A stretch of 12,951 nt of DNA from Thermoproteati archaeon (GCA_023256295.1 JAGDXH010000018.1:3710-16660); one strand, 5' to 3'. Shown: positions 1 through 11,301, counted from the stretch's first letter. Notes: generated from the sequence alone by a model not told the origin. Numbers and translations: made by a program.

Positions 1-307
1 TGTCTCCTTCTTGACGGACCGAAACGACCCGAACGGGAGCCAGCACGTTCTTCGTTAGTCCTTCGAAAAACGGAGAGTATTCAACAACCTCAACGCTCTT
101 TCCAAGCATGCTGGCAGCCCTCTTCACGTTGGCACCAGCCTTTCCAATGGCCAGCGCCACGTCCTCTGGGTTCACCAAGAAGATGATCCTGTTGTTCTCC
201 TGATCGATCACGCAATCCCTCGCGGGTCTGCCCGTGGCAGAGTAGAATATGGACATAGCCCGAAGCTCCTGTGGCGTGATCTTTATTTCCTTCTTGTCGT
301 TTTCCAT
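1..307 (-). CDS. nusA: NusA-like KH-domain transcription factor, partial (C-terminus beyond left edge)
   Basis: Archaeal NusA-like proteins are short, made of KH RNA-binding domains without the bacterial N-terminal RNAP-binding domain, and are thought to act with RNA polymerase during elongation or termination. I translated this from the minus strand: 102 codons from an ATG at 307 run open to the window edge, with no stop. The product starts MENDKKEIKITPQELRAM and contains the family stretch GRPARDCVIDQENNRIIFLV (about residues 26-45). The KH signature DVALAIGKAGANVKRAAGML follows, with its GKAG loop at 55-58. A second KH domain would be expected off the left edge. It lies 97 nt downstream of rpoA2 in the same orientation, the usual archaeal order. 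The SD is weak (AGGG a few bases before ATG). The upstream frame is open, but no ATG in frame lies nearby, and the length matches family N-termini. Confidence 0.9.
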   Translation of the reverse strand, partial: MENDKKEIKITPQELRAMSIFYSATGRPARDCVIDQENNRIIFLVNPEDVALAIGKAGANVKRAASMLGKSVEVVEYSPFFEGLTKNVLAPVRVVSVRQEGD

Positions 308-309
308 TT

Positions 310-381
310 TCAACCCTTCGCTGAGGAAAGGCTCTTCTTGGCAGGGACAGACTCCCCGCCCAGCTCAAGCTCCATCGTCAT
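310..381 (-). other. Possible 23-codon ORF in the rpoA2-nusA spacer
   Basis: Within the 97-nt spacer a short ATG-started frame reads MTMELELGGESVPAKKSLSS plus three residues, then TGA. The stop lies two bases before the nusA ATG, so it could couple translation into nusA. I recognise no family. It has no strong SD, and the frame is open back into the rpoA2 end, so it may be a chance reading. The spacer otherwise holds nothing I recognise. The rpl30e gene usual at this place in many archaea is absent. Confidence 0.2.
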
Positions 382-404
382 CAATGCCCACGTGACCCGA
401 ACTT

Positions 405-4328
<3,924 letters not shown>

Positions 4329-4332
<4 letters not shown>

Positions 4333-7300
4333 ACGGGCTCACCTGGTTTGATCTTGACGTCGATGCCCATTGAAATCATCTCTTGAGTCAATAGCTTGAA
4401 GGCATACGGCATGCTGACCAACACGGGCTTGACCTTGTCGCCGCATATGGGGCACACCACCTTGTTCTTCTTGTAGTCGAAGTACGCCATGGCCCCGTCG
4501 TTTTGACAAATTATGACGTCTGTCTTATCCGAGGATTCAAGTAACCTGTCCAGCAGAAGGGACGAAGCCCCGTGCGCCACAAGCACGTCGCGCTCCATTT
4601 CACCAAATCTAAGGCCTCCCTCGCGGGCACGTCCCTCAGTTGGCTGGCGAGTCAGTATCTGAACCATACCTCTAGCACGCGCGTGCATCTTGTCCGCAAC
4701 CATGTGGTGCAACCTCTGATAGTAAGCCAATCCTATGAACACCTTTGCCTTCAAAGTCTTGCCAGTACGCCCATCGTACATGACCTCTTCCCCAGACGGG
4801 AGGAAACCAAGTCTCTTCAATTGGTCCTCGAGATCCCTAAGCCCTTCTCCCTCGAAGGGTGTTCCGTCGGTCCTTTTTCCTCTCATGGCCGCGACCTTAC
4901 CTCCCAGCATTTCCATGAGGTGCCCGACGGTCATCCTGGAGGGTATGGCATGTGGATTCATTATGAGATCAGGAACGATGCCAGAACTCGTGTATGGCAT
5001 GTCCTCCTGTGGGACTAGAAGGCCGACAACCCCTTTCTGCCCATGCCTGGAGGCGAACTTGTCACCCAACTCTGGTACCCTGTAGTCTCTGACCACGACC
5101 CTGACCAACTGTCTTCCGTCCAGGTTAAGAGTGACGTATACGCGGTCCACGATCCCTGACTCTCCATGCTTGAGCAAGACGGATGAGTCGTTTTTCACGA
5201 CCTCGCCTCCCGTCAGCTCACGGAACTCTTCTACGAAGCGCGATGGGCTCGTCTTGCCTATTATGACGTCTCCCCCCTCCACGTCCATGTCGGGAAAGAC
5301 TATGCCGTCAGCAGGATCCAGCTTAAGGTACTGGGAAGCCCCATGATAACCCCTGACCGTCTCTTCAGGTATCCTTATCTCATCTTCTTGCCCTCCGGGA
5401 TACTTCCTTTCCTCGGTTTCGTAAAGCCTGAACGTGGAAGAACGGCCCAACCCCCTTTCAACAGATGCCTTGTTCAGGATGACCGCATCTTCGATGTTGT
5501 ATCCCTCGTAGGAGAGGAGCGCCACAACGAAGTTCTGGCCCGTGGGCCTCCGATCCAACCCAACCACACCCTCAGTCTTTGTGGTCACAAGTGGAAGCTG
5601 TGGGTAGTGCAGGACGTGAGAACGGGTATCCAGTCTCTTCTGAAAATTCATGGTTGGCACACCTATCGCCTGCTTGGCCATCGCAGTCTGGTACGAGTTC
5701 CTTGGGCTCTGGTTGTGGTTTGAGTATGGGATCAAGCTCGCCACTATGCCAAGAAGTGCAACGGGATCAAGCTCGCTGTGGGTGTACTTGCCCGGGCTGG
5801 CGGCCGCCTGAGCAAGGGAGAGCGCTACCATTGCGTTCTCTTCCTCCTCTGCGCTCACGTACTCCACGATGCCTCTTCTCACTAGCTCAGACCAGGGCAT
5901 CCTGCCGTCCTGAAGCTCTGCCGCTTCCTGGCTAGTCAGGCGAGGACGCCCGTCGGGTCCCAGCACGAAGAGAGGCCTGATTATCCTGCCCCCATCAGTG
6001 AAAATGTACACCTCAGAGAATCCCTCGCCTTTCACGTAAGAGGCGCTGATGTCATAGGGCAGCGACCCTCTTCTCTTCCTCTCTCTAATGGCCAGCGCAA
6101 GAGCTTCTGGATCCGAATGGTAGCCAACCAGTATCCCGTTGACAAAGACCTTGGCGCCAGCCTTCTGTGCAAGGCCATTTTTCAGTACAGATGGATCCCT
6201 GTAATCCAAGAAATCTACCTTTTCCTCTGCGAGTGCCTTCAGGACAGGCAGAGGGTCCCGGTCAACCGATGTGATCGCGGATATGGCCAAGTTCTTGACG
6301 AGGCCGCAGTTTGGCCCTTCTGGAGACTCGTTGGGGCACATCCTGCCCCACTGCGTGCCGTGAAGATCCCTGGCCTCAAAGTGAGACTGACTCCGAGACA
6401 GAGGAGATATCACCCTTCTCAAATGGGAGAGCGTTGAGAGGTAGTTCGTGCGATCCAGAAGTTGGCTAACTCCAGTCTTGTTCCCAACCCAGTTCCCAGT
6501 AGCTATGGCGTGCTGGAAGCGCTGAGTTATCAGGTCGGCTCTGACCAAGCTGTTCAAGTTGGGGTACTTCTTCATCCTGCTGAACGACCTGGAGACTTGA
6601 TACTGGAAGTCCTTGACGAAGGCAGCGAAGGCTACTGCAAAGAGTTGAGACAAAAGATCTCCAGCCAGCCTCAATCTCTTGTTAGCATAGTGATCCTTGT
6701 CGTCTGCCTTCCTCATGCCTTTTGAAAACTGAATCAGCTTCTCCGCCATGATGGCCAAGTGCACGGCCTTCCTCAACCTGTCGTCCTGAGAAGTCCCGAG
6801 ATGTGGCAAGAACCTCGTGTCCACTTGCTCTTCAGCCCTCCTTATCCTGATGTCCTTGGGCTGACCGACGGCCAACCTACCCCCTATGTAATCGAGAGCA
6901 GCCTCCCTGGAGGTGATCTGCATGGCGTCTTGAAGCGGCACAAGGAGAGCGGTCTGTATGTCCTCTTGGCCGCTCACCATCTGGACTATCTGTTGGTCCT
7001 TCTCAACGCCCAAGGCCTTCATCAGGACCGCGAAAGGTATCCTGACGGGAAAAGCGGTCGACTCCACGCTCAGCTTGCCATCCTTCGATAACAACAAAGA
7101 GACAGGACTGCGAACCCCGTTGTAGTAGGAGAAGACCTTGGCTATGTACTGCGCGGGAACTGTGCTCGGGGCCAAGTCAACCAAAATCTTGTTTGAGACA
7201 AGATCCTCCTGTGAGACTATGACCCTTTCTGACCCAGCGATGATGAAGTATCCTCCCGGATCCTCGGGGTCCTCTCCCATGGAGATCAGCTCCTCGAGAC

Positions 7301-7802
7301 TTTTCCCAGTCAGTGAACAAAGGCTAGACCTGAGCATCACTGGAAGCCTGCCTATGTAGACCGTGTCCTTCGTTATGGGGATGCCCTCGGACTGGCATGT
7401 CTTGGTGCCAGGGGAGGCAGACGGGCCCATGGCAGCGGCAAACTTGTCTGGAACCGGTTTCCTTTCCTCGCTTGTCCTTCTCGAGACGTCGCGGATTTCC
7501 ACTTCCAACATCAAGGGAAGGGAGTAATCCATGTTTCTGATTCTGGACTGCACTGGATCCAGTTGAGGTATTATCGTCCGGTCAGCCTCTATGAGATGCG
7601 GATCCTTGTCGACGAAGACCTTGCCAAAGCAGATCTTCAGGTTCTTTCCGGGAACGTCAACTCCATCCTTGTAGTAATCTATGACCTGCTGCATCAGGCT
7701 TTGTACAAATGACTCGTAAGAGTCCAGGTGCTGGCGGACCAGGCCTTTCTCCTTTATGAAAGACTGAACGGCAGCCCAACCCAAATTTTGGCTGGCTTCC
7801 AA
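4329..7802 (-). CDS. rpoB: DNA-directed RNA polymerase subunit B (unsplit)
   Basis: This is the second-largest RNAP subunit, the Rpb2/beta equivalent that forms the other half of the active-site cleft. The 1157-aa chain contains what some euryarchaea split into B'' and B'. N-terminal lobe: IKEKGLVRQHLDSYESF. Fork region: RDLHGTQWGRMCPNESPEGP (478-497). Hybrid-binding region: GYNIEDAVILNKASVERG, then GDKFASRHGQKGVVG (913-927) and MNPHAIPSRMTVGHLMEMLG. The C-terminal anchor is MPYAFKLLTQEM. The C-terminal zinc knuckle is atypical: C1099-x2-D1102 with C1117-x2-C1120, where Cys is expected at 1102. The start is TTG at 7802; the only upstream in-frame codon before the rpoH TAA is CCG, and the first internal ATG is too late. 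GTGGTG just upstream may act as SD. Confidence 0.97.
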
Positions 7803-7805
7803 CGG

Positions 7806-8039
7806 TTACACCACAACCCTATAAGCCAAAGACTGGCCAGCTGTGGGGCTTTTCCTTATCAGTTTTATCACGTCCCCTTTTTTTGCCTTCACGTACTTCG
7901 CCATGGGATCCCTAGCGCTTATCTTGGGTAGGTCATCGAGCGTGACCCCCAACTCCTTTAGGACCCGTTCCGCTTCCTCCTTTTGCAGGAGGACATGTGT
8001 GGAAACCAATACATGCTTAGATACATCCAATCTTGTCAA
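7806..8039 (-). CDS. rpoH: DNA-directed RNA polymerase subunit H
   Basis: This small RNAP subunit is equivalent to the C-terminal assembly domain of eukaryotic Rpb5, placed at the lower jaw. The 77-aa product ends with the family signature ISARDPMAKYVKAKKGDVIK followed by LIRKSPTAGQSLAYRVVV, and its length is typical. It is the first gene of the RNAP operon. Its TAA is in phase with the rpoB TTG, separated by a single CCG codon. The start is uncertain. No ATG lies in frame near the N-terminus, so TTG at 8039 (or TTG at 8030) is used. A short out-of-phase ATG frame beginning at 8052 overlaps this start and probably has no meaning. No clear SD is seen. With the TATA-like box at 8088-8097 the 5' leader would be only about 25 nt. 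Confidence 0.95.
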   Translation of the reverse strand: MTRLDVSKHVLVSTHVLLQKEEAERVLKELGVTLDDLPKISARDPMAKYVKAKKGDVIKLIRKSPTAGQSLAYRVVV

Positions 8040-8087
8040 GTCGAAGACCCATAATGCCCAATAGGCAAGCTAACTAAAGGCAGACCC

Positions 8088-8097
8088 TAATAAATTT
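8088..8097 (-). promoter_or_regulatory. TATA-like box for the rpoH-rpoB-rpoA1-rpoA2-nusA operon
   Basis: On the minus strand this reads AAATTTATTA, preceded by a purine run (GGAA) resembling a BRE. The usual archaeal spacing of about 25 nt puts the transcription start near 8065, roughly 25 nt before the rpoH TTG. It is the only AT-rich box in the short leader. Confidence 0.55.
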
Positions 8098-8127
8098 TTC
8101 CATTCATAGAGAATTGCTGCGTTTGAG

Positions 8128-8166
8128 ACAGCAGATGGCTAGATCTCGCGCGCTTGTCTCTGCTGT
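8128..8166. repeat. Inverted repeat in the divergent promoter region
   Basis: ACAGCAGA (8128-8135) and TCTGCTGT (8159-8166) are perfect 8-nt inverted arms around a 23-nt loop. An overlapping alternative pair is GAGACA (8125-8130) with TGTCTC (8155-8160). They lie between the two divergent TATA-like boxes, so they could be a regulator site or a leader structure. No protein partner can be named. Confidence 0.4.
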
Positions 8167-8175
8167 AGAACCGCG

Positions 8176-8206
8176 CAAAAGGCTTAATAGAAAGGCGCGC
8201 CTTTTG
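8176..8206. repeat. Nested inverted repeats around the zinc-ribbon gene TATA box
   Basis: CAAAAGGC (8176-8183) and GCCTTTTG (8199-8206) are perfect inverted arms that enclose the TATA-like element. Overlapping the right arm is a 14-nt perfect palindrome, AAAGGCGCGCCTTT (8191-8204). A dimeric repressor bound here would cover the TATA box or the start of transcription. The arms are also followed by a T-rich run, but nothing upstream on this strand needs a terminator. Confidence 0.4.
8183..8190 (+). promoter_or_regulatory. TATA-like box for the zinc ribbon-ABCE1-DUF89 operon
   Basis: CTTAATAG is preceded by GCAAAAGG, which resembles a purine-rich BRE. Expected initiation is near 8212, giving a T-rich leader of about 55 nt before the ATG at 8269. 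It sits inside inverted repeats. Confidence 0.5.
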
Positions 8207-8252
8207 TTTTTGATGGTAGTTTTGCCCCTTTTGTCTTTAGAATCGTTCGGCC

Positions 8253-8259
8253 AGAGGTG
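8253..8259 (+). promoter_or_regulatory. Shine-Dalgarno of the zinc-ribbon gene
   Basis: AGAGGTG is placed nine bases before the ATG at 8269. It supports that start and agrees with the GAGGTG-type SD seen at other genes in the window. Confidence 0.55.
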
Positions 8260-8268
8260 TGACCTAGG

Positions 8269-8577
8269 ATGAAGTTTTGCCCAAAGTGTGGCTCTGTACT
8301 CATCCCGGTAAAGGAGAAGGGACACGTCTATCTTGTCTGCAAGAAGTGCGGCTACAAGGAGCTAGCCGCAGATGAGACTTACGTCGAGAAGACCAAGGTA
8401 GAGAGGAAGAAGAAGATAAAGGAGTTCACCGGCGAACCGCCTAAGGAAAGCGAGGAAGAAAGGGAATACGTGCTCGAGTCATTCAGCTCGGGCGAGCTGG
8501 ATCAGGAGGCGGAAGAGGAAGAGGAGGAAGAGGAGGAAGAGGAGGAAGACGCTTACCGAAGAAGGGAAAGAGCATGA
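8269..8577 (+). CDS. TFS/Rpb9-type N-terminal zinc-ribbon protein with poly-Glu tail
   Basis: The first ~30 residues, MKFCPKCGSVLIPV...YLVCKKCGYKEL, form a four-cysteine zinc ribbon (C4, C7, C24, C27). It matches the N-terminal ribbon of archaeal transcription factor S (RpoM) and of Rpb9/A12/C11. The product is 102 aa, about TFS length, but the second, catalytic TFS ribbon with its acidic hairpin is absent. A basic linker (VERKKKIKEF, 44-53) is followed by a glutamate-rich segment with 12 consecutive Glu at 82-93 and a basic end, DAYRRRERA. It therefore cannot stimulate transcript cleavage in the TFS way; it might bind RNAP or act as an inhibitor or subunit-like factor (inference). Its TGA overlaps the ABCE1 ATG (ATGA), so the two are likely translated together. 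Family call good, function unknown. Confidence 0.8.
   Translation: MKFCPKCGSVLIPVKEKGHVYLVCKKCGYKELAADETYVEKTKVERKKKIKEFTGEPPKESEEEREYVLESFSSGELDQEAEEEEEEEEEEEEDAYRRRERA
8512..8547 (+). repeat. GAA/GAG low-complexity tract (12 Glu codons)
   Basis: This is an uninterrupted mix of GAA and GAG codons in the zinc-ribbon gene. The purine tract could expand or contract by slippage. It also offers several SD-like GGAGG copies upstream of the ABCE1 start, although these lie more than 25 nt away. Confidence 0.8.
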
Positions 8578-10355
8578 GGTTAGCGACGGTCGATACCTCG
8601 CTGTGCAACTCCAAGGTATGCGGCATACCGTGCGTTACTTTCTGCCCAGTGAATAGAATTGGCAGAAAGACCGTCTGGATAGGTCCTGACGAAAAAGCAA
8701 AGATAGAGGAGAAGAACTGCATAGGCTGTGGCATATGCGTGCACAAGTGCCCCTTCGATGCCATAAGCATCGTGAACATGGCTGACGCGTTGGACAAGAT
8801 GCTGATCCACCGTTACGGTCAGAACGCGTTTGCGCTCTATGGCCTACCTGAGATCAAGCTTGGATACGTAACCGGCATAGTTGGAAGAAACGGAGCTGGA
8901 AAGAGCACATCGCTCAACATCCTGTCTGGAAGGCTGACCCCTAACTTCGGTGGAGAGAAAAGGGACATCTATTCCTTCTTCAAAGGTTCAGAGCTAAGGG
9001 CGTACTTCGAGGGGCTGGGCTCTGGCTCAATCAGGGTGTCCACCAAACCACAACTGGTTGAAGAAAGCACCGTTTCGGGGACAAGCTTGAAATCGCTGCT
9101 TGAGGAAAAAGAGATCGACAAGGAAAAGGCGCATGGCCTGATCGAGAAGCTCGGCTTGGGCTACCTCGCAGACAGAAGCTTGGAGCAACTGAGCGGAGGT
9201 GAACTGCAGCTCGTCCTGCTGGCGCACACCCTGTCAAAGGATGCAGATGTCTACATCATAGACGAGCCTTCGAGCTATCTTGACGTCTATCAGAGGATGC
9301 AGGCTGCAAAAGCCATCAGGGAGACCGCGTCAATCGGAAAAACTGTTGCTGTGGTCGAGCATGACCTGATCGTGCTGGACTACCTGTCAGACTACGTGTC
9401 GGTAGTATATGGAGTTCCAGGGACATTTGGACTTGCAAGCAAAGCTTATGGAACTCGCAATGGCATAAACAACTTCCTGAGAGGTTACCTTCCAGAAGAG
9501 AACATGAAGCTGAGGGAGGGAAGCATTGACTTCTTCGACGTGACGTTGGAAAAACCAGAGACGGGGCCCCCCTCGCTGAGCTGGGGGGGCATGAGCAAAG
9601 TTTTGGGTAGTTTCCGGCTCGAGGTCGAAGAGGGAACGGCCAGACAGTCCAGCGTGGTTGCGCTGCTAGGAAGAAACGGCACTGGAAAAACCACTTTTGT
9701 CAGAATGCTTGCGGGCATTGTGAAGCCGGACGCAGGAGAGACCCCCATCGGCATGAGGGTATCCTACAAACCACAGATGCTGCACCCGATTCCCGGTACT
9801 GTAAGAGATGTCATGCGTGAAGTCGAACAGACGAAAAGCTCCTCTGAAGTATACGAAGAAGACGTTTACCAAGCCCTTGGAATCGAGAGGCTTCTCAACC
9901 GCGAACTGTCCTCGCTCAGCGGCGGAGAGCTTCAGAAAGTTGCCGTGGCGCTTTGCCTGGGAAGGGACGCGGAGGTATTTCTTTTGGACGAGCCAAGCGC
10001 TTTCCTCGACGTTGAAGAAAGGCTTAGGGTAGGTAAGGCGGTTAGGAGGTTGGTGGCCGCCAGAAAGGCTACCGCGTTCGTGGTTGACCATGACCTACTT
10101 CTACTCACCTACATCTCGGATTCCTTGATAAAATTCGACGGGGAAAGCGGCAAGTGGGGAAGAGCTAGACATCCATCCAAGGTACTCGATGGCGTCAACG
10201 CGTTCCTCAAAGAGGTCGGGATAACCATGAGGAGAGATCCAGATACAGGACGCCCAAGAGTCAACAAAGATGGAAGTGTGCTTGACAGACAGCAAAAGTC
10301 AAGCGGGGCCTACTTCATGGTGTCGGCCGAAAGAGGTGATCGCGTTGAGGGTTAG
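8574..10355 (+). CDS. ABCE1/Rli1 ribosome-splitting ATPase
   Basis: ABCE1 splits 70S/80S ribosomes into subunits after termination or rescue, using ATP and two 4Fe-4S clusters; it is cytosolic. The 593-aa product has family length. The Fe-S domain has eight cysteines: C11, C16, C20, C24 and C49, C52, C55, C59 (NCIGCGICVHKCPFDAISIV). NBD1: Walker A GRNGAGKST (104-112), signature LSGGELQ (206-212), Walker B DVYIIDEPSSYLDV with D230/E231, switch H263. NBD2: Walker A GRNGTGKTT (366-374), signature LSGGELQK (448-455), Walker B with D472/E473, switch H506. Residue 213 after the first signature is Leu where Arg is usual. The ATG overlaps the preceding TGA, and the 3' end overlaps the likely DUF89 start by 11 nt, which implies one operon. 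Confidence 0.97.
   Translation: MRLATVDTSLCNSKVCGIPCVTFCPVNRIGRKTVWIGPDEKAKIEEKNCIGCGICVHKCPFDAISIVNMADALDKMLIHRYGQNAFALYGLPEIKLGYVTGIVGRNGAGKSTSLNILSGRLTPNFGGEKRDIYSFFKGSELRAYFEGLGSGSIRVSTKPQLVEESTVSGTSLKSLLEEKEIDKEKAHGLIEKLGLGYLADRSLEQLSGGELQLVLLAHTLSKDADVYIIDEPSSYLDVYQRMQAAKAIRETASIGKTVAVVEHDLIVLDYLSDYVSVVYGVPGTFGLASKAYGTRNGINNFLRGYLPEENMKLREGSIDFFDVTLEKPETGPPSLSWGGMSKVLGSFRLEVEEGTARQSSVVALLGRNGTGKTTFVRMLAGIVKPDAGETPIGMRVSYKPQMLHPIPGTVRDVMREVEQTKSSSEVYEEDVYQALGIERLLNRELSSLSGGELQKVAVALCLGRDAEVFLLDEPSAFLDVEERLRVGKAVRRLVAARKATAFVVDHDLLLLTYISDSLIKFDGESGKWGRARHPSKVLDGVNAFLKEVGITMRRDPDTGRPRVNKDGSVLDRQQKSSGAYFMVSAERGDRVEG
10333..10341 (+). promoter_or_regulatory. Shine-Dalgarno that sets the DUF89 start
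   Basis: GAGGTGATC exactly complements an archaeal 16S 3' tail (GAUCACCUC). It ends three bases before TTG at 10345, with the GAGGTG core six bases away. It lies inside the end of the ABCE1 gene and favours the TTG over the distant ATG at 10270 or the GTG at 10336. Confidence 0.7.
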
Positions 10356-11172
10356 TCCCGAGTGTGCGCCCTGCCTCCTGAACAGAGCAGTTAGCGCACT
10401 AGAACTTTCAGGCACCGATGATGAGACTAAGATGGCCGCGACCATGAAAGCCTTAAGCAATTTGAGAGCCGGCTTCAAGCCCACCGCAGTCCCAGCAGTC
10501 CTAGAGGTGAAGGACATGGAGATGATAAAGCGCTTGACCGGAAACAGCGATCCCTATCGTCAGCTGAAGCTCAACGCTACCTTGACAGCCAAAGAGATTT
10601 CAGCCAAGATACCCCAAGCTAGGTCGGCGCCCGACCAAGAGTTCAAGAGGTTGGCTCTCATGGCAACGGCTGCCAACGGCATGGAGTTTGACGTCAGGGG
10701 GTACAGTTTTGACGCCAACGACTTGATCAAACCTTCCCCATTTGAGATAGACCAGACGGACCGGTTCTGGCAGGCCGTGAAATCTGGGAGAAGCGTGACC
10801 TACATAATGGACAACGCAGGAGAGCACGTCTTCGACGCCATTCTTGTGAACTTTTTGGCCAAGTACACCAAGGTAACTGTGCTGGTCAAGACGATCCCAC
10901 TACTCAACGACGTGACTCTCCAAGATCTGGAGGGCATGAGGTGGCATGAAAACGTGAGGCTTCTCGGGTTTACTCCGCGTGCAATAGGTGCATTGCCCGA
11001 AGACCTGCCAGAGGGGACAAAACTGGTACTGGCCAAGGGCATGGCGAACTTTGAGACTCTCACGGAGGAACATCCGGGGATAGACGTATATCATGCCCTA
11101 AAGGTCAAGTGTTTGCCCGTAAGTAGGGCCGTGGGGGCAAGGTTGCTCAGCAATGTGTTCGTGACTTCATAG
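10345..11172 (+). CDS. DUF89 / ARMT1-like metal-dependent phosphatase-family protein
   Basis: DUF89 proteins are metal-dependent phosphatases. Characterised members act on sugar phosphates, phosphopantetheine and similar damaged metabolites (damage-control phosphatases); the substrate of stand-alone archaeal members is not settled. From TTG 10345 the product is 275 aa. Visible motifs are the N-terminal ECAPCLLNRA (C7-x2-C10), the metal-site motif IMDNAGEHVFDAIL with D156, N157, E160 and D164, VLVKTIPLLNDVT (179-191), KGMANFETL (231-239) and a late KVKCLPVSRAVGA with C256. Start choice rests on the perfect SD; the longer frame from 10270 adds 25 non-family residues read inside ABCE1. Overlap with ABCE1 suggests co-transcription. 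No signal peptide or membrane segment is seen, so it is probably cytosolic. Confidence 0.88.
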   Translation: MRVSPECAPCLLNRAVSALELSGTDDETKMAATMKALSNLRAGFKPTAVPAVLEVKDMEMIKRLTGNSDPYRQLKLNATLTAKEISAKIPQARSAPDQEFKRLALMATAANGMEFDVRGYSFDANDLIKPSPFEIDQTDRFWQAVKSGRSVTYIMDNAGEHVFDAILVNFLAKYTKVTVLVKTIPLLNDVTLQDLEGMRWHENVRLLGFTPRAIGALPEDLPEGTKLVLAKGMANFETLTEEHPGIDVYHALKVKCLPVSRAVGARLLSNVFVTS

Positions 11173-11186
11173 ATGACCTGGATACA

Positions 11187-11196
11187 CTTAAATAAG
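11187..11196 (+). promoter_or_regulatory. TATA-like box for tRNA-Lys
   Basis: CTTAAATAAG is centred about 24 nt before the first base of the tRNA, the usual archaeal distance. The tRNA thus appears to be transcribed from its own promoter just after the DUF89 gene. Confidence 0.65.
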
Positions 11197-11214
11197 TTCC
11201 CGCCGAACGTAGTC

Positions 11215-11301
11215 GGGCTCGTAGCTCAGCACGGTAGAGCGACGGACTCTTAGCACATTGGAGAGATCCGTTGGCCGTGGGTTCAAATCCCGCCGAGCCC
11301 G
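11215..11301 (+). tRNA. tRNA-Lys(CTT) with a 13-nt intron
   Basis: Acceptor GGGCTCG (11215-11221) pairs perfectly with CGAGCCC (11294-11300), with discriminator G at 11301 and no encoded CCA. D stem GCTC/GAGC; anticodon stem ACGGA/TCCGT; T arm GTGGG-TTCAAAT-CCCGC, with one G-U pair. The anticodon is CTT at 11249-11251. After removal of 11253-11265 the loop reads CTCTTAA, typical of tRNA-Lys, and the mature tRNA is 74 nt. All invariant positions I checked (T8, A14, G18-G19, T54-T55-C56, A58) fit. Confidence 0.95.
11253..11265 (+). other. tRNA intron at position 37/38 (bulge-helix-bulge)
   Basis: The intron is GCACATTGGAGAG. The exon bases CTCU (32-35) pair with GGAG of the intron (C-G, U-A, C-G, U-G) as the central 4-bp helix. 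The flanking 3-nt bulges are UA^G on the 5' side and AG^A on the 3' side. Cuts after the second base of each bulge give exactly this intron, matching the archaeal tRNA endonuclease rule. The apical loop is very small. Confidence 0.88.

Noticed and set aside
8191..8210. Palindrome GGCGCGCC followed by a T run, looking like an intrinsic terminator
   Set aside because: The palindrome has no loop to form a normal hairpin, and no plus-strand gene lies upstream. It overlaps the promoter of the zinc-ribbon gene, so a control-region role is more likely.
8104..8325. 73-codon minus-strand frame across the divergent spacer
   Set aside because: It overlaps the start of the zinc-ribbon gene and both promoter-like boxes, and its sequence resembles no family.
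10270..10344. 25-residue N-terminal extension of the DUF89 protein from ATG 10270
   Set aside because: It is out-of-phase reading inside ABCE1, unlike DUF89 N-termini, and a perfect SD sits just before TTG 10345.
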